64,000 nt of DNA from Pelodera strongyloides (taxonomy: Eukaryota > Nematoda > Chromadorea > Rhabditida > Rhabditidae): contig JAANDG010000618.1 of assembly GCA_036852015.1 (NCBI GenBank), positions 20,930-84,929 on the forward strand, in the 5' to 3' direction. This document shows, in pieces, positions 13,201 to 21,948 of the stretch (positions within the stretch are counted from its first letter, which is position 1; each line of letters starts with the position of its first letter). The position numbers were made by a program, and so were the translations under genes. The notes beneath the pieces are model-generated. The model was not told where the DNA came from. It worked only from the letters and a program-made list of their open reading frames with translations, and did not search any database.

Positions 13201-13486
13201 AGCTTAACCGTTAGTATTATGCCTTTAAGTTCAGGTTATTACACACATTATAACTGTTACAACTGTTTCTACACGCAGCACATGATCCCAACGCAAAATG
13301 CTCATCTACATTTATTATGGACAATCCATCCACCTTTTTATGTACATATTTCGTTTGTTATATATGTCGTAAACTACAAATATATATGTTATAAATCATG
13401 ACCAGATTATAACGAACCTGTTGGTCTGTGACTCCCAGAAAGAATACCACAAGTATCGCATATGGAACCCAGTCCCACTGTGCCAT
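101..13486 (-). CDS. EGF-repeat plus DEG/ENaC (ASC) channel subunit, egas-like, ~26 exons
   Basis: Predicted sodium-channel-type membrane protein of about 868 residues. Exons (high to low): 13418-13486, 12857-13013, 12570-12689, 11779-11895, 11301-11435, 10889-11047, 10117-10230, 8722-8838, 8442-8558, 7963-8073, 6605-6727, 6174-6226, 5932-6004, 5554-5624, 4944-5019, 4543-4604, 4260-4418, 3569-3584, 3392-3459, 3079-3171, 2496-2591, 1812-1917, 1356-1483, 929-1009, 560-613, 101-232. Reading phase agrees at every junction. Exon 1 encodes a hydrophobic start (MAQWDWVPYAILVVFFLG). About ten EGF-like modules follow, mostly one per phase-1 exon (e.g. CNSSPCMYGGTC), with two cysteine-containing non-EGF exons at 10.1-11.0 kb. 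The 3' exons show DEG/ENaC signatures: EYFPWVD then FIHPAEE, YGKC, GCLRSCYQNAVCDACGC then DPRYPMP, WDDCVCPLPC, a PAMD motif before TM2, and SNLGGLLGVLMGVSII with the GxS filter-type motif. This layout matches C. elegans egas (EGF plus ASC) proteins. Uncertain points: the 16-nt micro-exon, the weak donor at 10117, and the absence of the usual GNC-TFN segment between 3.6 and 4.26 kb, which suggests a missed exon. Confidence 0.85.
380..510. repeat. Dispersed repeat with GGTGACTGGT-type subrepeats (copy 1)
   Basis: The last intron of the EGF/ASC gene carries short imperfect repeats of a GTGACTGGTTC/GTCACCAAATG type, ending in a GAGGTCACCAAATGGGCT stretch. A related block ending GAGGTCACGATATGGGCT lies at about 57100-57240. 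No coding potential is claimed. Confidence 0.45.
742..919. repeat. MITE, TTAA-flanked, AGCGAAATACCGGCCGG inverted-repeat family
   Basis: Terminal inverted repeats read AGCGAAATACCGGCCGG then TTTTTGAAACG inwards, with TTAA directly outside both ends (738-741 and 920-923). Similar elements lie at 7126, 8962, 10684, 13734, 23186 and 56147. It sits only 9 bp from the splice donor of the exon at 929-1009 of the EGF/ASC gene. A TTAA target is typical of piggyBac- and Kolobok-mobilised elements; which transposase is responsible is not visible. Confidence 0.75.
1056..1230. repeat. Partial MITE, AGGG..AGGCC family
   Basis: Starts after TTAA (1052-1055) with AGGGAAAGGCCAATTTC and continues with sequence homologous to the left half of the complete element at 11956-12365 (shared TTTTAGATGATTC and TGTCAAATATGGTAGGATGC segments). 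The right half is missing or diverged. Confidence 0.6.
2208..2285. repeat. Dispersed CGCGCGGGTCCCGT repeat (copy 1)
   Basis: About 75 bp starting CGCGCGGGTCCCGTGCTTGA and ending TTCAGTTAGTTC. A second copy, differing at scattered positions, is at 3977-4050. Both are in introns of the minus-strand EGF/ASC gene. Family unknown. Confidence 0.5.
3977..4050. repeat. Dispersed CGCGCGGGTCCCGT repeat (copy 2)
   Basis: Matches 2208-2285 across the GCGCGGGTCCCGT ... TACACGGTCCGG ... TTTCAGTTAGTTCGCTTC segments. It lies in the intron between the exons at 4260-4418 and 3569-3584, just before a tRNA-like SINE head. Confidence 0.5.
4118..4203 (-). repeat. tRNA-derived SINE-like head
   Basis: On the minus strand the segment shows a Pol III A-box-like TGGCGCAGTGCC and, about 55 nt later, a B-box-like GGTTCGACTCC, with a CGCTGCTTCAAGAGCAGCG hairpin where an anticodon arm would be. 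It is not a clean tRNA cloverleaf, so a SINE head or decayed tRNA gene is more likely than a functional tRNA. Confidence 0.45.
4630..4720 (+). repeat. tRNA-derived SINE-like head
   Basis: An A-box-like TGGCGCAGTGGCAAGTG is followed about 40 nt later by a B-box-like TTAGCTCGATTCC. It lies in an intron of the EGF/ASC gene in the opposite orientation. No acceptor-stem pairing typical of a real tRNA was found by eye. Confidence 0.4.
6303..6390 (+). repeat. tRNA-derived SINE-like head
   Basis: An A-box-like GTCGCTCAACAGGTAGA and a strong B-box-like GGCTTCGAATCCC are spaced as in a tRNA-derived promoter, followed by CCCCGGCGG. Located in an EGF/ASC-gene intron, opposite in strand to the gene. Confidence 0.4.
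6819..6992. repeat. Tandem repeat, three ~58-bp units
   Basis: Three degenerate head-to-tail units each begin GG(T/A)TACGGTAG..CGTGCTT and continue AGA.CTC.GGA then GA(A/T)TTGATTC. The block lies within an intron; nothing suggests coding. Confidence 0.6.
7126..7285. repeat. MITE, AGCGAAATACCGGCCGG family
   Basis: Left end AGCGATACCGGCCGG then TTTTTGAAACGC; inner AGTGGGGTCTAGTTTTTATTC segment shared with the copy at 10684-10861; right end CGTTTCAAAAACCGG is degenerate. The left flank is TTCA, a one-base departure from TTAA. Confidence 0.6.
7319..7758. repeat. MITE, TTAA-flanked, AGGG..AGGCCCACGAGAAA family
   Basis: A 440-bp element with inverted ends (AGGGGGAGGCCCACGAGAAA on the left; the reverse of the right end reads AGGGAGAGGCTCACGAGAAA). 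TTAA lies immediately outside both ends. Inner arms (GCACAGAATGTCCG) are also inverted. Relatives are at 24265-24671 and 32214-32654. Confidence 0.75.
7845..7932. repeat. Dispersed repeat, GCCTCAGGCGG(C/A)GATAGCCG family (partial)
   Basis: Contains ACGTTTCATATAAGCG, GAAGTATCACATGTGCAGTA and CGCCTCAGGCGGCGATAGCC, all shared with a longer copy at 57720-57950 and, inverted, with 27160-27385. Confidence 0.55.
8962..9125. repeat. MITE, AGCGAAATACCGGCCGG family
   Basis: Left end AGCGAAATGCCGGCCGG; the right end carries two copies of TTTTCAAAAACCGCCTGGTA, as if the terminus had been duplicated. It lies in an EGF/ASC-gene intron. Confidence 0.6.
9967..10032. repeat. (CACG)n microsatellite
   Basis: CGCACGCACGC tracts with occasional CCGC and TCCG interruptions, in the intron between the exons at 10117-10230 and 8722-8838. 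Long open frames reading RACGRACVRA across it are repeat artefacts. Confidence 0.8.
10684..10861. repeat. MITE, AGCGAAATACCGGCCGG family
   Basis: Follows TTAA (10680-10683). Left end AGCTAAATACCGGCCAG; right end CGTTTCAAAAACCGGCCGG then TACTTCGGT. The inner GTGGGGTCTAATTGGGG segment contains a short internal duplication relative to the copy at 7126. Confidence 0.65.
11956..12365. repeat. MITE, TTAA-flanked, AGGGTCAGGCCCATTTC family (complete)
   Basis: A 410-bp nearly palindromic element: AGGGTCAGGCCCATTTCAAA at the left and its reverse complement at the right, with TTAA outside both ends (11952-11955, 12366-12369). The inner arms CAATTTACC and ACTATTTATCGCAGTTG are also inverted, so the whole unit could fold back. 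It separates EGF exons at 12570-12689 and 11779-11895. Confidence 0.8.
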
Positions 13487-14522
13487 ATCGCTAGATCACC
13501 TGCTCATGTATTCACTGAAACAATTTCAACTAAATTTGCTTTAAAATTAAGTAGACAACGTCCCTTATTATAATTTTTATTTATGCACTACACTCTGATT
13601 TAAATTATTAATGTTTTTATTATTATTGTCATGTTTGCATTCCAATAGTCGAAAAAATTAAACAACAATATCTCAATATCGAATGAGTGTTAATTCAATC
13701 AAGACGACTTGATACATTATGATTGGGAATTGATGCGGTATAACGTCCGGTTTTTGAAACGTAAACTGGTTAACTGCATTCCATAAGTATTTATGCTAAG
13801 TGGGGTCGAATAGGGGACGGTTTTTTATTCTAATAATGCTCATTTGCACATAATGCATGTGAATAGAACATACGTTTCAAAAACCGGTTGTTATACCGCT
13901 TTAAAAAACCGAGATTATGGAGAAACTTCTGATACGAGGAAAGTTCGTAGGGGCCGCTTTTTCTGGGGCCACTCCCAGTAGAATTATTCACAAGTTCGGT
14001 CTTTCTACAAAAGCTGGGTATTCTTGAAACCATGGATATTTACCGCAAAAAAATGGGAACAGAGACAAAGACAATGCAAAAGAACCGCATCAGAATGCAG
14101 AGAACAAGTTTTGAGCCATCCAAAATAAATTGGTCAAAATATTCTGGAAAAACTGCCGCAACTCTGGTCTGGGTTCCCTGGCTATGGAGGACTCAAAAAC
14201 CCTGAAAAACGCAATAAATGAACATCTAAAGGCCTAAAAGGCGCGAAGTTTTTGTCAAGTACTAAATCGATAGAGCTATGCTATTGGAGAATTTGAGTAG
14301 ATGTTTTTAACTTCTTATTTTTCAGGTCATGTACAGCTTGTTTTTTGGAGGTTTTCCTTATCCGAGTGTGCGTTGCAGCGAAACACCGTCCTAAACATCA
14401 AATAATAATTATTATTAATATTATGGTTTATTTTTATACAATCAGTACGAAGAAAGAACGTCAACCAAAGGGACAATAAGGCACAGAGCTTCATAACGCG
14501 AGAGTACTTACTAGGGACTAAA
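13487..14522. other. Intergenic region upstream of the EGF/ASC gene
   Basis: No convincing coding exon. It holds one MITE (13734-13900), AT-rich sequence at 13.55-13.65 kb and otherwise unassigned sequence. The promoter of the minus-strand EGF/ASC gene should lie here, but no clear core element was identified. Confidence 0.5.
13734..13900. repeat. MITE, CGGTATAAC..CCGG variant of the AGCG family
   Basis: Ends read GCGGTATAACGTCCGG and, reversed, AGCGGTATAACAACCGG, followed by TTTTTGAAACG inner arms. TTAA follows the right end; TTGA precedes the left end. The same variant termini occur inside the long inverted repeats of the 15670-21198 element. Confidence 0.6.
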
Positions 14523-14731
14523 TCCGCGCACAAAAAGAGGGTCCGCCATCGAGGTGCGGCGGCGCACCTCTCGGGTGCGTGGTAGGTGCGAAACAGGTGC
14601 GCCACAGGTCTCTTACGGAACGCGGCAGGTGCGCCACAAGTGGGCCACAGGTGCCAGGTGCGCAACCAGGTGCACGCGGACCCCCTTAGAGGGTTGCGCC
14701 TCGCCACTGGACACTCTTTTTGTGCGCGGCG
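14523..14731. repeat. GC-rich inverted repeat with CAGGTGCG subrepeats
   Basis: CCGCGCACAAAAAGAG at the left is matched by CTCTTTTTGTGCGCGG at the right. Between them are many copies of CAGGTGCG and related octamers. The 84-126 aa open frames here arise from these repeats and are not annotated as genes. Confidence 0.5.
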
Positions 14732-15050
14732 ACTTCGCGATGGCGCGGAGTTTTACGTGTTCTATTTTTACACGTACACCAATGATGTATTATCCGAATA
14801 CTTTATAAAACCCGACTTATTAGAGGTATGAGTCAGCTATCTTACACGTCTCGTATAGCACGCTCCTGTGAACATCTCTGAATTTTCTGACCTAATACAA
14901 TAAGGTAAGGTCACTGAGAGATCAAAAAGCTCCCAGTGCTACGCAAACATGTTCTTGAACATCAAATAACCGTCAATGAAACGTATTGAGTACAAGTAAA
15001 TAGAGCGTTCATGTTCATAGGTTGTGGCCTCAATGTTTGTAAATACAGGG
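14700..15050. repeat. Dispersed repeat, inverted copy of 24830-25315
   Basis: The reverse complement of 24830-25315 matches this stretch through CGCGGCGA..GCGATGGCGCGG, GAATTTTCTGACC, GGTAAGGT..GGTCACTG and ATTGAGTAC.AGTAAATAGAGCG. The orientation is opposite to the direct duplication that begins around 15110, so the two events are separate. Confidence 0.5.
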
Positions 15051-15109
15051 AAACTATAGTTTGCGCAGGCCTGGTCACCCGTTGGTTTGCGTCTGGTGTA
15101 CTGAGCATG

Positions 15110-15669
15110 TGTTGATAAGCTTCAAAATGTGAGGTGTCGGATCTATCATTCCTTGAAATACCATTATGGAGCCAGGGTATAAGGCTCGAGGCACAAGGTC
15201 CGGGCATTAATATAAGATAAGATAAAGGACTTTTTGTCAATGGAGGAATGTCGTCGATTCACTCACATAATATGCGCACTAGGCACTAGTTGATGTGTTA
15301 TGTTCATTGGCTAAATTTGCTCACAAACAAATCCTTTAATAAATTCTACCGTTTTTTCCAACCACTTACGTAATAGACCACCATCAAATCACGCAGAACA
15401 ATTGCAGATAATCGCTTGTTATTCTTTTAGATGTATAACTGGTTCAGTGTATGAAACTAGTAGTCATTCTGTTCAACGTGTTCAACTACCCTCATTTACC
15501 CCGCCTCCCTCTCTCTAGTTCTCTCTCTCTCTCTCTCTATCTCTCTGTCTCTCTCTCTTTCTTTCTCTCTCCGTTTCCTCTCGCTAAGTCCAAACCGCGA
15601 CCAGCACAAAATTAAACCATCAACATCAACTTTTTTGATGAACTCACTTACTCGGATTAGTCCCTATCG
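15110..15669. repeat. Left part of a segmental duplication carrying SXP gene A
   Basis: Direct homology runs from about 15110 to 15669, then resumes at 21199 and continues to about 23740 through gene A. The partner is 25345-28390 with gene B. The interruption is exactly the 15670-21198 element. Similarity is high but with many small indels, so the duplication is not very recent. Confidence 0.75.
15518..15571. repeat. (CT)n microsatellite
   Basis: A long run of CTCTCT interrupted by A, G and T. The homologous position in the paralogous block (about 25773-25805) is a shorter CT-rich tract. Confidence 0.8.
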
Positions 15670-16040
15670 GGCTAATTGTACATTACGCCCCCGAACCCCC
15701 GAACCACTGAACCCCCAAAGGCGCCCCCAAGAACCCCCGGGGGTCGTGAACCCCCAGCGCGACGCGTGAACCCCCGAATCGTGAACCACCTCAGCAAGAA
15801 CCTCCGAAAAGTGAACCACCGAGGGTTGAACACCCGGATAGTGAACCACCGAAGGTTGAACTCCCGGATAATGAACTATCATGGGTCAAAGGTTAAGCTG
15901 TATAGCATCCGGTTTTTGAAAGTGGGATTTTTTTCTTATAATCATGCTTATTTGTACAAATCATGGGAATGCATTTATTCGACACACATTACAAATCCGC
16001 CCGTTATACCGCTTTATATCTTCGGAGATGAAGTAGCATG
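15670..16040 (+). repeat. Left terminal inverted repeat of the 5.5-kb element
   Basis: About 371 bp matching the reverse complement of 20831-21198 with few mismatches. It is built of GAACCCCC / GTGAACCACC iterations (about 30-bp period from 15780 to 15885), then a stretch with CCGGTTTTTGAAA and CCGTTATACCGC like the small MITEs. The proline/arginine-rich translation of this repeat is not a gene. Confidence 0.85.
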
Positions 16041-19000
16041 AAAAAATCACGTTACGGTAAACCGAAAAAGTAGACATAAAATCGGTAAAAAAACTGTAAC
16101 ACCGCGAATCCACGCTCAAATTATAAGTCTGTAATCACATTTGTTCTCTCAAATGGATAAGTATCGCGCTTTCTTTAAATGAGACGATCAGAAATTATCT
16201 AACTACTCACTCACAATCAGAGGACACACGGGACGTTTGCCGAAGGCAAGCATACCCACTTACTTGCCGACAAACTATTACCTGACCAGAATTATGCCAT
16301 GAAAAACTATGCAGTAAAGTGTTGTGGTAGCGCGAGTACCCCCAGGGAGTCTTCGTGGCGGTCCCATAATTTTCATAATGGGATACACCACACACATTAA
16401 TGATACTGTCCGCTAAGATGTAAAAAATGAAACGTCTCACAACGTGAACATCAACAGAATATACAAATTTATTGATGAACAAAGTAAAAATTTGTGGGCC
16501 ATGGCCTGCCTCTACGGCTTCAATACGAGTTCGAGTTGATCGCCATAAGAGAAAAACACAGTCGCCTGAAAATTCAGGTGGTGATAAAAAACACACACAT
16601 CGCACAAAAGGTAAGAAGTTCTGTTGTCCATTACACGAATTACACCTACAACGCTACTGTAAAAATCACCAACTGCAACATGTGGACTGATTGGTGAACT
16701 AGACTAAAACGATGAAGATTATGAAACAATCAAAGAGTAATGGTGCACAACTTACGTGTAACAGAAGAAAACAGGACAACAGGGGCCAGAACATTCCGCG
16801 GTGCCGCTCGACCTCGAGTAGGCAACTAAATAAATACATATGTGACAGTTCAATAGGTCTAGTTCAATAAGCTGCGCCCTTGTTATTTACCAAAATCACC
16901 TTTTCACAAGGGAGGACCGCCGACCGTGGCTATACACGTTAAATTACGCATTAATTTAATAGGCACCATTTTGAGCGCGAATATTTGTGTGACAGAAGTA
17001 ACTATACGAAAAGTATGAACAAATGACAAAAACTAAGGTCGTCCTAGGCCCCATCATCTGTTCCCTATTATGCAGGATTAAGGGCGCGTCGAACGGTAAA
17101 ATTCCAAAAAAAATTCAAATTAGTTCGGGATGGTGGGTCGGAAATGTAATTCCTTTCCACAGTACGCCAGTAAGCACACATATGAGCGAAGGGAGAAAAA
17201 CTTTAGTCAAAAATAGAAGTAGACTGTTTAGAAAGAAACATAAAAGAAAGCTAGGCTATGGGTCTAATTGGAGATTAGTTCACGTTCACGCATGATTTTT
17301 GGTAGCGGGACGACTCCTCAACTATCTATTCTAAACTTTTGATGATCCATTGCCCTATCACTATTTCCCTGCTCATTTTAAATACAAGAACATGAAGGTA
17401 TTGAGCTATGTGGATGCAATAGAGACACAAGATGTGTGGACTTGACTATCTCTAAAACTAGAGATGAGTCAAATAGTATGGGAACAATACGACGCAATGA
17501 CACTTCAACTGCCTATGCTAATGATTAGTCATACCCTAATTGCTTTCCCTTTATGGACACAGTCTATTTTATATCAATTTCACACTATTCCTTCTTTTTC
17601 CTCTCATTTGTTTTCGAAATCAGGCGCCCTCCGGCGTGCTCTTGCACAGTCTCGGGGCTTACCGGCGGCGCAGTGAAAAAATGGCCGCTAGCCGCGATGG
17701 CCCCTTTTCTTGACATAGTGCCCAAGTATGCTTGCTGGTTGTGGTATATAAATGGCTATGCGCCCACGGGCCAATGTCGTACTGTGGAAATGAAGTACTT
17801 TTTAGACCGACCATCGCGAACTACTTTTAAAAGTTTTTTTTTTGTTCGGAATTCTGTATCACGAACGCGGGTTCAAAGAGGATAAAATCATCGCAAAGAA
17901 AAGCACCATCAAAATCAAAATTTAAGCGAGTTTCAATGTTTCAAAAAAATTTCAACAGACCAAATAAACACTTACCTTCTAAGGGAAGTGCCTCGTGGTT
18001 TCCATAGCGTACTGGTGAAGAGATAAGAGATCGGCACCAAATCTGGAACAATTGAATCATGATTGAATAACACAAAAAAAAATCACCTGGCGGGGAAATT
18101 AACCAAAAAAGGTACATAATAAGCCGTGTGTATTAACGTACTTAAAATAAGAACACGACACATTTGTCACTGGCAGTCTCATCACTGTTCAAAGGAGTAG
18201 TGTTAGAAGCAATATAATATCCGTCCGCAAAAATTGTTCTAAATATAACATTATGCAGCGAGCAAACCTGCTAGTCGTTGGAGCAGATTCTGGCAGGTGA
18301 ATTCAGTTGACTACACGGGACAACCTCTTCAGGATCTAAAAATCCACAACTATAAGTTCGAAAAATGCTACTATTGTACTTGAGCTTGAGCGGCCGCACT
18401 TACGAGAAAAAAACTTCATCTTGGACATCTTAGGTCTCAATGTCATTAGGACAAACATGAATAAAAAAATTTCAGCTGCCTTGAAGACATGGGAATAAAG
18501 CAAATTAGAAAAAACTCAAGAACAAGACATTTTAACGACAAATTCGTCGATTATCATACGAAAATAAGTACAGGAAAAGTGCGAGACTCACACGAATCTG
18601 GTCCAAGGTATCGAGTATATTCCATGAGTAGAGCTGCGTCAAAAGCTGAATTACAAATAAATAAAAATTTACCGATAAAAAATTTTACAATCAGAAACCA
18701 AACAACACGCAACAATCACGGATCACGAAGCAGCATAAATTACTCAAAATTCATCTAAACGCTGTTCTTGGTTCGTTAGAACATTACAGATTTTAGGGCA
18801 AAAATTAAATAATAATTAAAAAAATTTAGGCCAGAAAAAAGAAAGTAGGATTTTTGAAAAAATGTCCAGACTTTCTCCGCATTTTGGAGTAAAGAACTCA
18901 TTTACGGTGCATGGGTGCGGCGTAGAAGTGACCGTGGTGATGCACTAAAAAAAAAGAGAATGTAAACTACAAATGACTTTGCCTGTCTGATGTGTATTTC

Positions 19001-19989
19001 TCTTACAATTTTAGGTCACAACTTCTAAAATAACAGTGAAAAATCACCCAAGTTCCATGGAAACCCAGGCAATATTAATTGAAAGTGATAATAAAATATG
19101 TAAATCATGACAAACATGCGTATGCGCTAATTATAACCTTTTAGGTAGAATTATGGATCGCGTTGGACCATGAAGTTGCCACTTGCACGGCCTACTCGTG
19201 CCATTTCGTCTCGGGCTTTTGGCGTGCAAGCGGCGTGATCACGGCGGGCAAGTTGCACGTCATCTTCATTACGCGTACAGTTTTGCACGCCATCACGTTG
19301 CAAAATGGTAATTGCACGCCGTAAGGTTGTCGCTTGCACGCCAACATCCGTCAGTGCTACTAATGGAAAGAAAATTAAAATGACAACGCAAAATCTTTCA
19401 TTATTGTGACAAATGTTTTAACTATGTGAACTTTCCCACTCATGACTATCCTAAATGCTAATGAGATTGGTTCTAATGTTAATATTCCGACTATTACCGA
19501 CATGGTTACCCTGACTCAAGAATTGCGATAGCCATGTTATTTTAGCATGATTATCTACAACGTTGCGGTAACAATGTCATTCTTTTTAAGCACCCCAGGA
19601 TAAATACATACATACATACTACCACCGCTTTTGAAGCCCATTCAAGTTTTACTAAGGCTTTACAGAAGATTTCCGAAGGTTGGGTTCTGAACTACCAATA
19701 TGTGATGTGGCACTGAATTTTGCTAGGTTGGGTTATTATTCTTTGATGTCGAGAAGACTGCCATTTTTTGTGGGGGTGTTACTTTACCGATTCCAAAGTT
19801 ATTTTTTTGTCAAATACCACGCGGTAGTATTCTTGAATTTTACCTACATTTTTATGAATGCGTATGTATTTTTAAATATTCACCAACAAAATCATGCAAA
19901 ACTGAAAAACCAGATATGTGCGGTAACGCCCCAGAAAACAAATGCAACTGGGTGTGCACACTGACGAAACTCGTTGGTGCGGGGCGAAA
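16041..19989. other. Interior of the 5.5-kb element, no recognised gene
   Basis: Open frames of 60-132 aa occur on both strands (e.g. 16207-16605 minus, 17023-17295 plus, 18489-18758 plus) but show no family motif I recognise and no splice-consistent assembly into a transposase. A TTGCACG-rich segment at 19150-19340 consists of imperfect short repeats. Confidence 0.4.
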
Positions 19990-20001
19990 AAAATTTCGCC
20001 T

Positions 20002-20210
20002 TGGTTTCGCCGCGCACTTTGCCCAGTCTTCGCCGGACACTCGCCATCGCCAGTTCCGGGCGAGTGCACTGACACTGACAGTGACTACCCGTTCGCGAAA
20101 TCCGGGCGAAGATTGGGCGAAAGCGCGCCGCGCATCCTTTGTATCTGTCCTTTTTCTCGGCATACCAGGCTAGCGTCGGCGAATACTGGGCAAAGTGCGC
20201 GGCGAAACCT
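20002..20210. repeat. GC-rich palindromic repeat inside the 5.5-kb element
   Basis: GGTTTCGCCGCGCACTTTGC at the left is matched, reversed, at the right by an arm ending GTGCGCGGCGAAACC, with one mismatch over about 32 bp. Further CGCC/GGCG iterations lie between. The 85-160 aa open frames here depend on this repetition. Confidence 0.6.
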
Positions 20211-20830
20211 GGAGGAACCCTCGTTTTTGTTTCGCTGCGCACTCGCCTAGTTTCACGTTGCACGGCAAACTGACGTGAGAACTCGACGCAAAGTGACGCT
20301 GTAACAAAAAGTGGAAAGATCTTGCTCGCAGTCGCAAAGAAGTATTTTATATGTATACTAACAATAAGTGACAAATGTAAAAGAAAGCTGGTCCTGGTGA
20401 ATGCTCGGGGGCTATGTGTGGCGATAGATAGGCAGATGGTTTTACTTTATTATTATTATTACTCTTTATTCCATACAAAATTGTGCATATAAAATACAAA
20501 CAAGATAGATAAAAACACTCACAGGCTAGACACATTCAAGAGGTCTAGCTTCTTATGTGGTGCTAAATCATTATTGATTCAAGCTACAATTGATTCAAGC
20601 TACAATTGATTCAAGCTTTCTTTTTCAAAGTTTCACTTTGCTATTCAATTCACAGCAAGAGTCTTTTTTTACCAAATATATTTTTCAAAGGGATTTTCAC
20701 AATAATAATCTTGATTCCCAACGAATATTGGGTTACAGCCGAACAATTAGAGCGTGGAGTTGCGGTGTCAAAAGGTTTTGCTGATTTGCTATATACTTTC
20801 GCGAATTACCATAGTAATTTAGTAAGTCAA

Positions 20831-21198
20831 TGCTAGTTCATCTTCGAAGGTATAAAGCGGTATAACGGGCGGATTTGTAATGTGTGTCGAATAAATGCAT
20901 TCCCATGAGTTGTACAAATAAGCATGATTATAAGAAAAAAATCCCACTTTCAAAACCGGATGCTATACAGCTTAACCTTTGACCCATGATAGTTCATTAT
21001 CCGGGAGTTCAACCCTCGGTGGTTCACTATCCGGGTGTTCAACCCTCGGTGGTTTACTTTTCGGAGGTTCTTGCTGAGGTGGTTCACGATTCGGGGGTTC
21101 ACGCGTCGCGCTGGGGGTTCACGACCCCCGGGGGTTCTTGGGGGCGCCTTTGGGGGTTCAGTGGTTCGGGGGTTCGGGGGCGTAATGTACAATTGGCC
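20831..21198 (-). repeat. Right terminal inverted repeat of the 5.5-kb element
   Basis: About 368 bp, reverse complement of 15670-16040. One difference lies at the third terminal base region (GGCT versus GGCC). It directly abuts the right CCCTATCG copy. Confidence 0.85.
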
Positions 21199-21847
21199 CC
21201 CTATCGTATCATTAAAAAAACCTAATTGAAACTGTGTTTGTTTCGCCGATGCACAAACAGACGTGCAAAACAAACAGCTAGTTTTAGTTTTGAATATAAT
21301 ATAATATAATGTTGTATGCAGTGAAACAGTACAATTATAAAGAAGTCTAAAAAACAATTACTCTGGCTGGGGGAGAGTCACCATTTGTTGTAGGTTCTTC
21401 AGGAACATGAAAGTGATGAACTTGTTTGGTGAACCTTGCTTCGAGACCTAAGTCAGCGATAAATTTGTCAAGCCACCCTCTGGATTTTGAATAAATATGT
21501 GCACTAAGTTGCCTTATACATACAATAAGATGGCTTACTGAACGCAGAAAAATATCACATCTGTTCCAAAGGATGATGTACTACATAGGTAAAAATTTTC
21601 GTGTGAATCTCTTTGTCCCAGGAGTGCAATGTTGTTGTTACTCGTCCAACCACTGACTTTCAAAAAATAACAATTTGTTTCGGTGGCTTCATCTGAAAGG
21701 CAATTGGTCTTGGTGGTCTTGGCAAGAAGATCAGGATCACAATCAAAGTCCGCTGTTCCTGGAATGAGTCATTTTTTCAATTTTTGTCTGCCAAAATGAC
21801 TGTGTAAACGTGTGAGGGTAAAAGCAAACGGGGCGTGGTTGTAAAAA

Positions 21848-21876
21848 CATCAGCGCCAACTTACTCGATATAAATA
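21848..21876 (+). promoter_or_regulatory. Core promoter of SXP gene A
   Basis: CATCAGCGCCAACTT is followed by a TATA box (TATAAATA, 21869-21876) about 73 bp before the ATG. The same CATC(A/G)GCG(C/T)CAACTT-TATA block precedes all the other SXP-like genes in the window. An upstream GTGTAAACGTG and GGGCGTGG are also shared. Confidence 0.7.
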
Positions 21877-21948
21877 CAGTAGTGATTTTGGTAGAAAACA
21901 TCACTCGTCCTCATAATTATATAGATAAACTTCCATAGTAAAACTAAA

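Larger units (their letters stand above)
15670..21198. mobile_element. 5.5-kb DNA element with ~370-bp terminal inverted repeats
   Basis: The element is 5529 bp. The left end GGCTAATTGTACATTACGCC and the reversed right end GGCCAATTGTACATTACGCC begin inverted repeats of about 370 bp. The octamer CCCTATCG flanks both sides (15662-15669 and 21199-21206), and the paralogous block has it once at 25884-25891 with uninterrupted flanks. An 8-bp duplication is typical of hAT- and P-type transposons. No open frame above about 160 aa is inside, and none resembles a transposase I recognise, so it may be non-autonomous or decayed. Nested repeats include a GC-rich palindrome near 20.0-20.2 kb. Confidence 0.85.

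Noticed and set aside
13154..13202. Possible 49-nt exon (LTYLESITGVCTCETT) between exons 1 and 2 of the channel gene
   Set aside because: It has plausible splice sites but breaks the reading phase into the exon at 12857-13013; exon 1 joins that exon in phase without it.
14327..14831. Overlapping 80-126 codon frames on both strands
   Set aside because: Caused by CAGGTGCG subrepeats in a GC-rich inverted repeat; no splice or homology support.
15676..16041. Pro/Arg-rich open frame in the inverted repeat, present again at 20950-21357
   Set aside because: It lies inside the long terminal inverted repeat and is produced by GAACCCCC iterations; both strands are open.
19892..20374. 160-codon minus-strand frame in the 5.5-kb element
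   Set aside because: Most of it spans the GC-rich palindrome; opposite-strand frames are equally open and no transposase motif is seen.
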